Assembly (NCBI RefSeq): GCF_963662255.1
Contig: NC_085047.1
Span: 95,301,619-95,365,618 of the forward strand
Reading direction: 5' to 3'
DNA length: 64,000 nt
From: Cinclus cinclus
Taxonomy: Eukaryota; Chordata; Aves; Passeriformes; Cinclidae
Under the pieces are notes generated by a model that was not told where the DNA came from, did no database searches, and worked only from the letters and a program-made list of their open reading frames with translations. Position 1 is the first letter of the stretch; the number at the start of each line of letters is the position of its first letter. Positions 23,517-35,365 of the stretch are shown here, in pieces. The translations under genes were made by a program, and so were the position numbers.

Positions 23517-23556
23517 TTCAAGGTATATACAAACATTACAGTGAAATCTTCCATGG
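23517..23556 (+). repeat. 40-bp repeat of LTR segment 22700-22739
   Basis: The block ttcaaggtatatac... to ...cttccatgg matches 22700-22739 at 38 of 40 positions. It is the only part of the upstream LTR seen here. It may be a scrap of the 3' LTR left after a large deletion of the provirus. Confidence 0.75.
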
Positions 23557-23734
23557 GCTTCGTAGGAAATGGTAAAGCACTGTTACATCTCTGGATAAAA
23601 GCCAGCTTTACAGTGTGTCAGACAGAATTAGAAAAAACAAGAACCAACCAGCCTTGAAAGACACCGTTTCATATAAAGATCTGGAAAAGAGCATAGGGAT
23701 TTTTGACAGGGCTTTACAGCATCTCACAATGAAT

Positions 23735-24140
23735 CTTTATAAGCAGCAGGGAATTTACAGCTTCAGCTAGGGAGGTTGGAGCACATGGCATATCAGGAAA
23801 TGCAAGAGAACTGGGTTTAGTCAGCCTGAAGAAGCATGAGCTAAGGGGGACGTCTACTTGTTTCCTTTTACTATATAATGAATGCTCATAGAAAACACAG
23901 ATATATATTTTTTTCAGAAGTGCACAGCAGTGCACTTGGAGGCAAAGAAAAATTGCAGTAAGTGAAATTCTATTTGAAAATAAAGAAATTATTCTTCATG
24001 ATGATGCCAGCCAAATACTGGAATGGGCTGTCCAGATGGGAAATGGAATCTTCACCCTTGGAGGTACTGAAAACTCAGCAGTATGAGGCACTGAACAGCC
24101 TCATCTGTCTCTGTAGCTGGAACCAAATTTGAAGATGTCA
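23735..24140 (+). mobile_element. CR1 LINE fragment, sense
   Basis: Decayed CR1 3' region in sense orientation: 'tgggtttagtcagcctgaag', 'aagcatgagctaaggggga', 'gaaattattcttcatgatg', 'actggaatgggctgtccag', 'atcttcacccttggaggta'. These follow the order of the end of ORF2 and the 3' UTR. Frame-breaking changes are numerous and there is no open coding frame. Confidence 0.75.
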
Positions 24141-24351
24141 CTGACTTGGCTTCTGAAGGTGCTCCCCTACACACCCCCCTCCCCACCCCCCCAAATTAAT
24201 CTGTCTGTGTTTCTCAGAGACACAAGGATAACAAGGTGAAGATGCAAAGAAATGTATGAAGAGCTAGGAGTCATACGTTGGAATAAGAGAGTAAAAAATA
24301 AACAGAATGAAGAAATTGTTAGCTGTAAAAAAGAAAAATACAAACTGTTAA

Positions 24352-24494
24352 CCCTGAGATTAGCTCAGTTAGTTGGATAATGGTGCTAATAACACCAAGA
24401 TTGGGGTTCAATCCTCTTATGGGCCATTCATTTAGGAGCTGGACTTGATGATCCTCGTGGGTCTCTTCCATCTGGGAATAGTCTGTGATTTCAT
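24352..24494 (+). mobile_element. tRNA-Ile-derived SINE with CR1-like tail (TguSINE1-like)
   Basis: Positions 24352-24426 resemble tRNA-Ile(AAT). There is a 'ttagctcagttagtt' A-box region, an anticodon loop 'gctaataac' with AAT, a B-box 'ggttcaatcc', and an end in gggcca. The remaining 68 bp read 'gagctggacttgatgatcct', 'cgtgggtctcttccatc', 'tctgtgattt', like the 3' end of a CR1 element, which would let CR1 enzymes copy it. From memory this head-and-tail layout and the length of about 140 bp match TguSINE1 of passerine birds. The tRNA part has an extra 5' base and mispaired acceptor stem, so it is not a working tRNA gene. Confidence 0.85.
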
Positions 24495-27400
24495 GTCTAC
24501 ACATTTCAGAGTACCTTTTAAAGGAATTGTTTAACCCGCTTACAGGATAGATTTTTATGTCAAGATAGATTTTTAAATTTCATTTTAGTGAAGTTCAAGT
24601 AACTTCAGTATTCTTTATCTACAATTCCTAATTTTAAAGGTGAGATTGCTGAGGACTAAAGAGTACTTCAGAAAGATCAATGACTATGTCTGTTTGACAT
24701 CTCTGTAAAGAAGGTGGTGTTAACCTTTGTAAAGCAAAGGTTCCTTTCCTTCCATGTGCAGCTCCATAGCCCTCCACTTTTAATACTGCAGCGTGCCTTT
24801 CACTTCTATTTTGTAAACCCACACCTTTCCTCTTTGTCTCCTGTTGCAGTGTTGAATCCCTGCATGTAAAGTGCTCATGCCCTCATATCCCTGGACTGGC
24901 ATAAAGCTTAGTAGGCAACAGTAGCAGTTGCCAATAATTTAAACAGCCAATAAGATTAAATAACCAATAAAAATTGTTTATGTAAAATTTATGCATGAAA
25001 CTTAGTATCCAGTGAGAATATGCAACCTCTGCACACTCACAGTATTTTTCAATCACTGCCATCAGCATAAAGAGAAAAAGCAGCCAGTAGGAGAACTGAT
25101 AAAATTCCCAAAATATTAAGAGGATCCACAGAAAAAACACTCTTCTGTGGGGGTCATAGTACATGTGTTTCCAGCAGGCCACTCCTTAACATTTTTTCTA
25201 TCTCTTTTAAAAAGAGATTCACCCAGTCAGCATGGGGATAATAAAAAATACTGAATTATTGTGATCAAAAGACAGCATATGAATTGTATATTAAAAATAT
25301 GTGCTAAAATATTATTATCTTCTTATATGGAAGTCAATAGCAATTAGAACTGAAGAAATATGTTTGTTTGTTTTTGTCAAAGAGACTTATTTTTATAAAT
25401 GTCCTGTTAACCTGCAATGGAAAATAACACCACCATTTCAGGAAATGTAGTATAGAAACTAATTATTCTTATTTACCAGCCATAAGGTTTCATCTTGCAT
25501 AATGTTTTATAGATTATTTTTCTTCTGGCTTTTATAAAAGGTATTGCTTTCAACATCACTTTCAGTAAGTTGGGCTGCTCTCTTTTGACATCCTCAAAGA
25601 TTATTGCTATTGAATCCTTATATTAATAACCTAGAGAGTTTTTGTCTGTTTTGTTTTCTGTTGTTTTTTGTGGACTCTAACCTTAGAGTTAAGTGTGTCT
25701 CATGCTCACAGCTGAAGCATTTCTGATTCTCTTTGCATCAAAAAGAAGTATACCTTAACCACCTGATAACTAGGATAGACTTATTGGCCATGGACTGTTT
25801 TCAGACTCTGAACTAAATACATTTCCACCAGAAAGACTTAACAAATTTTGATATAGAAAAAAATTCCCCTGGACTTTAAACATAATTTCAGGGGCTGTTG
25901 CAGGCCCTTCCTATTACACAATTTAATATACAGCTTGGTAGCTTAGAGAAATTGTGGTGCCCAAGACCTTCAGGCATTCTACTTACTTGCAAGAACTTTT
26001 AGAAAACTCAGGAATCCTGCACCAGTCTGAAAAGATCACCACTCACAGGAGCTGGACTGATAATTGAGAGGAAAAAAATGCATGATTTCAACAGAACTAA
26101 TCTTTACCATGATCTTATTTCAAAAATATATACGTATGTCGTTCATCTTATACATATATATATATATATAACATATTGACTTATATTTGATGAGTATGAT
26201 TATTTCATGTCCATGTATGGGCAGTTTGTTTCTTTCAAATGATATGTCTTTCATATCGACAAATCAAACAGAATAGAAAAGCAGTTTCTTAAATTTATAC
26301 ACCTGCTCAAATCTGAGAGATACCAGTCTGATGCAAATAATTTAGATTAATTCTTAAAACGTGTCTATTCTTGAAAGGTGCTGTGAGTTTTCTACCCCTG
26401 TAACAATTTGCAAGAACTGCTGTATGACTTGTACAGGATATAGTTCAGTGATCATATCTCTGTCAGAAATCTCGTTCAAGCCCCAGACAAGGTTGTATCT
26501 GCTCTTAACTTTATCTTTCCTAACACTGGCATAACTCAGCTCTGCCTCTCTTCCATGCTGTGGTGCCAGATCAATTCTAGTGTCCCCTTTCCCTTCATTT
26601 GTCCTTAGTGATACTTGTGCATTAGACTGCTCTCCAGATGAGCCTGGCCTCTCTTCAAGCTCTGTGATTCATTAAAATCTAAGGTTTCAGCATGAGCCCC
26701 ACAGAACATGAAGCACATCTGCTGAATAATCATGATTTGAGCTCAACTATGTGAACTTGCCTTGGGCTATGGCAAAGCATGGCACTTGATTATGAAAAAT
26801 GGGAATAGAAAGAGTTGTCTAGATGATACTAGTGTAGCTGAGATACACAAGTACACTCATAGATTTATTAGTGTAGTCAGTCAATAGGTCAACAGGGAAA
26901 ACAACGCTGGACACAGAACGGTTTTTCAGCCTGGAAATTCAACCCACATCATTTTGCTATATTGTATCTCATTTCTCCATTCCAGAAAATCTGCTTCCAA
27001 ATCGGGTTTATTAACACAGGTCAAAATGTCAGACAGTATGAAACAAACCACTATGTAGACAAGACACTTTAGCATACAAAAAAAACAAGTTAACCAGCAA
27101 CAGCTTAATATCAGTCCTATTGGCTTCTCATACTCTGGCAGCTGAGTCCATCCCCGAATGACTGTTTAAGTGAGTTTCCCCCCAAAAGTACAATCCTAAA
27201 TTGTATAATCCATGAATTAACGGCACTTTAGAAGCTGGTGCTCTGGCTGGTAAATCAGTTATCGCACAGATGTTGAAATAATAGGGTGAACATTTGAAAA
27301 GAAACAGTACTGCTAGAAGCTGGAAAAATCAATAGAAACGTTACAAAATGCAATGCTCGTTGTGGGCTTTTTGTCCAAACCTGAATGTCTTCATATTAAA

Positions 27401-29489
27401 AAAAAAAGAAAATCAATGGGATAATTTAAGCTTTCAAATTATTTTACCATTTTATATGTAAACAAATGCTAATGAATTTGGTAACATTTTATTTTTAGAT
27501 AATGTTATGGCATCTGCTGGACTCAGCACACATTTCTAAGACATAATTTGTATTCTTGCTCTATTGAGAAAAGTTAACAAATCTAATTTACCCTGGAGCA
27601 ACTGTTTCACTGTTCCAGTTCAGTGAGAAGTTTTAGGTTTGGAAACTAAATTAGATTTTGGGAAATATAAAGTCCAAATACTGAACATACCAAATGATCA
27701 TTCTGTGGTACGTAGATATCTGGTAAGAAAAGCTCCTAAAAGTATATTCTAAAAAATTTATCTATATTTCAAACAAAAAGAAAAAAAAAAAAAAAGCCCA
27801 AGTCTGATCAGTATCATCAACTTTGTCTATAACAAGCCATCAGAAAAATAACTCTTGGATAATTTACTGGAACTATTGATTAATCATGGAAACATAATGT
27901 ATCGAAACTGTATTTGTACTATTTGCATAGGATGATTGTTTTATTCATTGGTTGAATTTTGTCAGAGATCTCAGAATAATTTTGTAGAATAATACTTTCT
28001 AGAAAGGTTTACCAGAAAACATCTTTATGAAAATTGTACAGTCAATCAAAAATGCATTACCAAGTATCGACCTCTCTTCATCAGAAACTAAGCCAACTTC
28101 TTTCACCTGACTGTTCACATATGAAATATCCTAATGAAGTTCTGCAGTAAGAGAGAGAGATTTTTTTATCACCAGTTCATACAATTTCCTAAAACATTTG
28201 ACCAGAAACTTTCAGGTACTTTTTGGAAATCTTTGAAAATAGAAAGCAACAAGTGAAGAATGAAAATTGTCTGCTTCCTACTATACTTCCTAGAGGGTGT
28301 TTTATGGTCTTAGATGAGATACCTATGTGAAAAGACATCAAACTGTTTGGTACCAAAAGTTTAATATTGACTTACTAATGACTCTCTGGAAATTGTGCTG
28401 AAGTTTATATCCTGCAATCTAAATAAAAAAGTTTAAGTGCATAACTTAAAAAATTAAGGAAAAAATTAGCCTTGATATGATGAAGATTTTCAATCTTATA
28501 GTCAATCTGAAGAAAGGATGGAATGCTGATTCTCATAAGGCACAAATATCTAGTTAAAATATTTGTCAAGAATGTGGTAAGTTTCCTTTTAGATTTCCTC
28601 ATCCAACCACTATCATCCTGAGCAAAAACATCATCTGCAATGCAACTGTGTATTTGAAGGGAAAAAAAAAATAAAATATTAAAAATTGTTAAATACCAAG
28701 ACTTATTTTTTCAGCAGAGAGGCTTAAACCATTATAAAGAGGGTAATTTTGAAATAATACAAAAATTCATAGATTAGGTTTTTTTTTTTTTTTTTTTTTT
28801 TTTTTCCATGAGAGTGTTCTTTTAAATTAAATACAGGGCACTAGGAAGACTTTTAAGGAAAAAGCCATTTATGTTCGGGTGAAGGAGAATATATCTGCTG
28901 CGAAAGCTTATGATGAATACCAGCTATAAAATGAGGAAGAAATCTTTTCCACAGGAAAATTCCTTGGCATGCATACATCCAGATTAAAATATAATAAAAA
29001 GATAAATAAAAATGACTATAATTCCAAATAAGGCTCGACTTTAAATAGTGGGGGCTTTAAGATTGATTCAAATGTTCCATTGATGATGAATGAAACACTT
29101 TGTTCATTTGTTCTTTCTACTGAAGATCCCTGAATCTTAATCCTACAATTTCAGTCATTTCAGAATTATTAAGCTCAGAGACGTGAAGTCATGCTGAAAG
29201 TGGAATTCTAGAAGTTAATAACTTATAAGTGGTTTTAAGATTAAGAATTATGTTTGCATAAAGCAGTAATTATAAGAGATAGTAAAATGTTATGTAAAAA
29301 TTTAAGGGATTGCTCTTTCTTTGCTGTGGAATTGCCAAGTGTGTGCATTAGTTTTGAAATACAGCCTAAGCATTAACAGTCTCACTAAAGCTTCTGATTC
29401 TTGACTCCAAAAACTTCAATCTTTCCTATTTTTAGAAAGAAGCAGTATACTGTATGTATGGCCTAAAATAATTTCATTGGTCTATCGTG
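24495..29489. other. AT-rich intergenic DNA
   Basis: About 5 kb with no recognised transposon or gene. Low-complexity tracts include a (TA)n run at 26150-26170, an A15 run at 27781-27795 and a T27 run at 28779-28805. A 99-codon minus-strand frame (24883-25182) is rich in aromatic residues but has no motif and no codon-like pattern. Positions 27000-27340 are free of simple repeats and of more mixed composition. Confidence 0.5.
28779..28805. repeat. T homopolymer, 27 bases
   Basis: Twenty-seven consecutive T residues. No retroposed gene body is recognisable upstream on the complementary strand, so it is probably a simple slippage tract. Confidence 0.9.
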
Positions 29490-29800
29490 TTTGAGAAACC
29501 ATGGCAAATTGACAAAGTCCCCAGTGACTGGAGAAAGGGACCGTCACACCCATTTTTGAAAAGGATAATAAGGAGGACCCTGGGTAATACTGACCAGTCA
29601 GCTTCACCTCTGTATCCTCTGAGAACACAGGATAGATCCTGCTGGAAGATGCTCCAAAACATATGGAAAACAGGGAATTCATCAGAGACAGTCAATATGG
29701 CTTCACCAAGGGCAAATCATGCCAGACTCATTCAACGGTACTCTTTAATATTTGGAGTATTTTCCAGGTTTTGGATGCAAGTGCTTATCCTAAATGGCTG
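29490..29800 (+). pseudogene. CR1 ORF2 reverse transcriptase remnant
   Basis: Two pieces of CR1 reverse transcriptase are readable in different frames. WQIDKVPSDWRKG is at 29502-29540. DSQYGFTKGKSCQT lies about 29687-29730, and its GFTKGKSC is a hallmark of CR1-type enzymes. A frameshift lies between them. Downstream, the catalytic region (the FADD-type motif) is missing. The copy is dead and appears as a short island in unique AT-rich DNA. Confidence 0.85.
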
Positions 29801-32093
29801 CTACCTGAGTTTCAGGATGGATCTTTACATCATGGACTCATGAGACCCTTTTTCAAATAGAAAGGTGATGTGCAAAGGAAAAGGGCAAATTAATACATTC
29901 AGTAGATCACTTGAACTACATTGACAGGGAGCCAAATCTTGGGTAATTAATCAGTAATTACCATCATACCTTGAAAATATTTAAACTTTCAAGGTGAGAG
30001 GAAGAAAAATGGTTTAAAGAAAAGTTTTAAAGAAAATGTTGGATTTCTTCTATTAGAAGTCAGCAGACATTACTGTATTTACACTGGAAATGAACTTGGC
30101 CCATTGTGCTTTTCCCTGGCTTAAAAGCTAGACTAATAAAAGCCAATAGGTCTATTTTTGATCAGAATCAGACTTTAAATCTCATACATTTCTGTTAACT
30201 TCAATGGATTTACTGTATTTTTGTATTATGGAGATTAGAATTTGTCTTGTGGTCTGAATGTAATTTAAAAGAATTATTCAGAAAGATAAGGCAAGTAAAG
30301 CTCCTGTCAAAAGGTTAGAAAAATCAATACTCAGAGCACAAAATAAAGTAGTAAAAAGGGTATTAAAACCCCCAAAAGTTAAAATGTCATTTTGATATGG
30401 AAGAGAGGAATTTTACTGAGAAACTGTGTTGTGTAGCACAAGATATGTGTGTGAATAGGCAACCAGCCTGATGATTGCTGGAAGAGCATGGTGCCCAGTT
30501 ATGTAATGTAGACCTTTTTTGCACCCTTGGAGTAAGTCTGGCCCTTCTGAGTTACTCTCTTTTGATATGTAAAAGCACTGAAAAGAGACTCCAAGGCTCG
30601 CTTTCCATTAAAACATAAAACCTTTAGGTTTTTTTGCTGACCATGTATTTGACAGTCATGTCCTTTTGCTTAGATGAAATCAATTATATTCTTAATTTAT
30701 TTTCCTATATGTAATTGCAATTGATTCTTTTATTGCAGTTAAAGACATTTATGTATTATGTGGAAAGATCTATTATGAAATTATTTTGTTAGAATATTTC
30801 ATTATAAATCATCTAATGATTACCCAAAACAACTACTACTATCTTAAAGTTTCAAAATTTTTTTACATATTTTCCTAAATATTTATGAAAGTGCATTCTT
30901 ATTTCAAATAATTTTGTTTTTTTTTTCCCCCAGTATTTTCAAATATATTTAATTAGGTATCAGAAGTCAAATGCAATCTATGCCTTAAAAGTGTTAGTAA
31001 CAACATGCATGTGAAATTAATTTGTAATTACACTTATCCTTACTGGACTGATTATACAGGTCTTCCTTTATTTCTGTAAGCTTAATGTAAGTATCATATT
31101 AATTTCTAATTGTACAAAGCTCAGGTTTCAGATGAAATTTAAACATTTATCACACTTTTATATGAGACTGTCTTGTTAAACCTAACAGCTGGCAGGAGAT
31201 TCTTGTACTTAAAGCACTATCTTAAGTATTATTCCCCTTTTTTATTTGGAAAAGAACAAAACCCTCTCTACCCTCTGATAGCTCTAGAACTCAACAGGAT
31301 TAATTGTAGCTGTTTCAAGTCCTGAATGTTCTTCACTTTGGGTAAATTATATCAGCTAGAGGAAAGCCTCTATATTCAAGGACACCACATCATTAGAACA
31401 GGTCATGAATTTCCATCATGGAACTTTCAGGAAATCTTCAAATTAAGAAATCTACATAAAATTCATTTCCAGGGGAAAAGATTGTCCTCTGAAGTACATA
31501 AATTTTACTTTTCAGTATATCTATTAGAATAATACAGAACTGTGTGCCAAGAAAACTTTAGGACTAGCAATCAGGGAACTCGTCTGGAACAACTTGATTT
31601 AATTAAAAGTGTTTTTATGGGATACATTGCATTGCTGCCATGTATCATCACTTTTTTTGCGGCTTTTATTGAACTCACCTTCAATTTTGGTAAAATTCAC
31701 CTCATTGTTGATCACACATTATCAGTATGTTCAAAGATGGCTCCATTGTTACTTCTAAACATATTCTGAACACTGAACAGAAGGTCAAATATCAATTTAT
31801 CTGAAGTAGTTGCCAGAAATGACACTTGCAGTCCTGTGAAAACATTGAAAATTTCATAATGAAAAGGTCATAACATGTTATCAGACACCTTGCAGAAGGA
31901 ACCCAAACCAATTAAATTTTAGTTTAAAAAAGAGATGAATTGAATAGTAATATTACCATATCCAAGGATATGCAGATTTGCAATACCAACATTAAGTAGC
32001 AATTTAAAATCAAAATTAATACATACACTGCTGTGGTTTTTCTTCCCATCATAAAAATTTTACGTCAAAAAAAAAAAAGACACTAAAGAAGAT
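29801..32093. other. AT-rich intergenic DNA
   Basis: No gene or transposon recognised. Short frames at 31326-31532 and 31542-31769 lack motifs. Confidence 0.5.
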
Positions 32094-32250
32094 AATTCCT
32101 GGAATATTAAATTGGGAGGGACTTCAAGGATCATCTGCTTCATCCTTTGTTGTGAAAAGTAGTCTAGACAAGACGGCCCAGCACCCCACCTCAGTATTAT
32201 CTGTTCAGTGCTGAGGAAGTGTCCAGTGTTGGGGAAGATTAAATAATGTC
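32094..32250 (-). mobile_element. Old CR1-like LINE 3' end, minus strand
   Basis: The plus strand contains 'gggagggacttcaaggatca', 'tctgcttcatcc', 'agtctagacaagacggccca', 'gcaccccacctcagta' and 'gtgtccagtgttggggaag'. It matches the reverse complement of an older CR1 3' UTR as I recall it. The divergence is larger than for the other copies and the subfamily is not determined. Confidence 0.65.
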
Positions 32251-34705
32251 TGAATCTAAATGTACTTTACCAGACCTTGAGCAAAGAGAAGTTATATATT
32301 CTACAATTGTATTCTCATAAACAACCTGCAGAATTGTTCCTGCAGCTGACTTTAAAGATATTCATTCCTTGGATCAAATTAGGGAACTAATGTCATTACA
32401 AAGAATTGCATTTTTGCCTATAATACTCCCCTATCCTATAAACACATTCCACTTTTATCAGTAAATACTCCCCCTCCTCCCTACTGACCAACAAATTAAA
32501 ATATATGTTCTATTGTTTTGCTTATCTTCTAACAGATTCTTTCTACCAAGATACTGAGATAAAAGTTTAAAAAGAAATATTTCTTATAATTATATCTTGA
32601 CACCATTGTGAAGAGTGATAATATCCACAAAGGAATTGCATATTAGTGGATCCATAATTTCCTTAATCACAAATTAAAATTTGCTGTGTCAGTGGGGCAT
32701 ACTTTATGTTGATACCACAGTTTTGACTGATATATAACAGGCAGGGGTGTAACTGGTGTGTAACTGTTATATATACCAGTTTCATACATATTTTTTTATT
32801 TTTACATACCTTTGGAAAAAAATATCTCATGCCATGGACATCAGTAAAAGATAGATAATAAACTCAGAGAAATCTGAGTTTAAACCTGCACTTGTCAGCT
32901 AAAGTTTTTACTTTTATCAGCACTGTCATTGAGGTCAATAAACAGTCCTATTAGCAGGCACACCAACATGTAGTTGATATTGGTCTGTATTTTTTTCCTT
33001 ATCACATGATGTGTTATTAAACTAACTATGTATTGATGAGTAGATATAGTAATGAACACCAGAGGGGCTTCACATACCTCCTATTCTGACTGCTACAGGA
33101 CAGTGACGTGTTTGCAGCTAAAACAATATAGAACTACTCCTCCTTTCCTCTTTTCTTTGCAAATTACATTAAAGAATTTTCTGTAAATTCTCTATAGTTT
33201 ACTACACAGATTGCTTTCTTAACACATGTTAAAGCACACATATATTCAGGAAAAAAGGCAAAATATTATTTCCAGAAGTGAAAATCTGAGCAGATTTTTC
33301 CATTTAGGTGCAGAAAAGGACCTCTGATATCAGAGGAGAGCAAGTTTAGAATTTTCTCTTGATCACCTCCCTTCTTCCTTCCCCTGTAGCATATAAATTT
33401 TGATGTGTGCGTAGATGTGTGTAGAAAATGCATCAATTATGTTTATTTGAGGAAGAGGTGAACAACCTGAGGAGTGGGCCTGGAAATGCAGAAGAAGAAA
33501 ATCTAGCTTCACAGATCCACAATTTCTGATTTACATTTCATGAGTGGTTACAGAGGAACAGAGGCCATTTCAAGAGAGAACAGTCAGCAATGTTTATATT
33601 TAGAAAACTGTTACACTTTTCTACTCAAATGCCATCAAGCAAATAACAAGAAAATGAAATAACTAATAACATAGCAAAAAATCCATATAACAAATCAAAA
33701 CTCTTGACAACAGAACATATTCTACAATTAGATCTTTTTTAAAAAAACATATAAAAATCGAAATTATATTCTTTTCTTTGTTTACTTCTACAGTTTTCCT
33801 TCCTCTAGGTTTTCTTTTACAGTTACTTTGCCTATATGTTGTTTAATCTTATAACCTTTACATTTAATGTTTTTCCATAAACTCAGCATATATACAAACA
33901 TGCATGAAATTACTTACATAATATTCTAGGTCAGTAAAACATAATGATGAAATGATCAGCACTACTTGTTGCATTGTAATAACTCCTCAATAAGATGATC
34001 AGTGTCCTCAGATTTATTGGAGTTATGGTATTATATAGTGTAAAATAGATTCTATGATTTTTCAGATGTAATTCGTATTTTTGGGTATTGTCAGTACTTT
34101 AAATCCTGCTTCTGTCTCCAGTATGGGCTGTCTTTTACAAGTTACTTGACTTACTTTTTAGCTTACAAATAAAAGGACAAACCTAATCACTGATTATTTC
34201 TTTTTATTTACCAATATTCTTCTAGTGAGAGCTAAGATCACATTTCCCTGTGAAACATAATTTCATCTTGGAGAGTATGAAATTTGTTTCTTTTAAATAC
34301 AGAAATTTCCTGCCCACCCAGAAATTGTGGCATATATTTGGTAGTTTAATCTTTCTGATGTATTTAAATTTAATTTTATAAAATGCCATCATTAAGATTG
34401 ATTTTCCTTAAAGGTAAACTGCAAATATGGCCATTTTCGTCTGAACTGGAAGAGTACCAAGACCCAACATTTCCCCTAGACTTTGTTATAGAGCTACATC
34501 TGGAGAATGGATAAGTTTAATTAACACTGTGGAGAGCTATAGTTCGAGAGACAGAAATTCATGACACCCAGCTTTGTTTCTCTCTTTGTAGCCATTACAC
34601 GTACATTTTTCTACACTCCCAGTATTCAAAAACATCAAGTACATAGCTAAGTCTTCTGTTTTCTTCCTGTGGTTTTCAAAGACACATTGTTCTGTACTGG
34701 GAATG
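32251..34705. other. AT-rich intergenic DNA
   Basis: No gene or transposon was recognised. There is a perfect 10-bp inverted repeat, tatataacag (32731-32740) and ctgttatata (32764-32773), around a tandem 'gtgtaactg' pair. Confidence 0.5.
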
Positions 34706-35365
34706 GGGGGAGGGGGGGGTTACAGGTTCTTTTATAGATCTCAGTAAGAAAGACCTGGCAAAAATGGCTTAAAAGGTTAAGTTCTTTAATAAGACAGAAT
34801 AAGAGAAAGAATATAGTTGGTGAGTAAACCCTCTTTCCCTATGGGCACCTGTTTGCGTAGCTCTGGACAGGGCCATTTGGGTTTTCACCTGGTGCACAGT
34901 GAAGATGAGAGCAAATCCTAACCATGGCGAGAAGCTCTCCCTTTTGGTCCTTTGAGCTACTAACCAACTCCCTCATAAGGAAACTGTTCAAAAGAATGTT
35001 CCCACAAGAACTTGTTGCTGCACTGGCAGACCAAGAGAAGGTGACGCAGGTGACAAGTTTGCATGTGCTAGTAGGTGCTGCCCAATGGGCTGTGTTGAGG
35101 TGGACTGGCTGCGCTCATTCTGCAGCCCAGCAACGTGAGCAGCACAGCAGGGGCATGTGTCCTCTCAGGTTCATTGCCACTTACTGCCTGCCTTTCCCAA
35201 ATCTAAGTTGCAGACTACCTTATTTGCATCTTAGCTTCTCAAGCCCTAAATGTGAGTCCAAACAGAGTAGACATGCCCTGCTAATGACCACTGGCTCCTC
35301 AAATACTGTGTCTTCCACAATTCTCCCCATCCACACTACCAAGTTCTTTTATTTTTTTTTTCAGT
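34706..35365 (-). mobile_element. Probable endogenous retrovirus LTR, minus strand
   Basis: This moderately GC-rich block stands out from its AT-rich surroundings. On the minus strand it ends like an LTR: 'gaaagagggtttactcacca', a T/C-rich stretch, poly(A) signal 'cttattaaag', 'aacttaaccttttaagcc', then 'agatctataaaag' and a C run. Upstream U3-like sequence is GC-rich. No convincing target duplication was found, though related 'gttcttttat' words occur near both edges. The 147-codon plus-strand frame (34924-35367) runs antisense to the LTR, has no recognisable domain and ends in a poly-T tract, so I do not call it a gene. Confidence 0.5.

Noticed and set aside
24352..24426. Functional tRNA-Ile gene
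   Set aside because: The acceptor stem does not pair properly and there are several changes in conserved positions. The CR1-like tail shows it is a SINE head.
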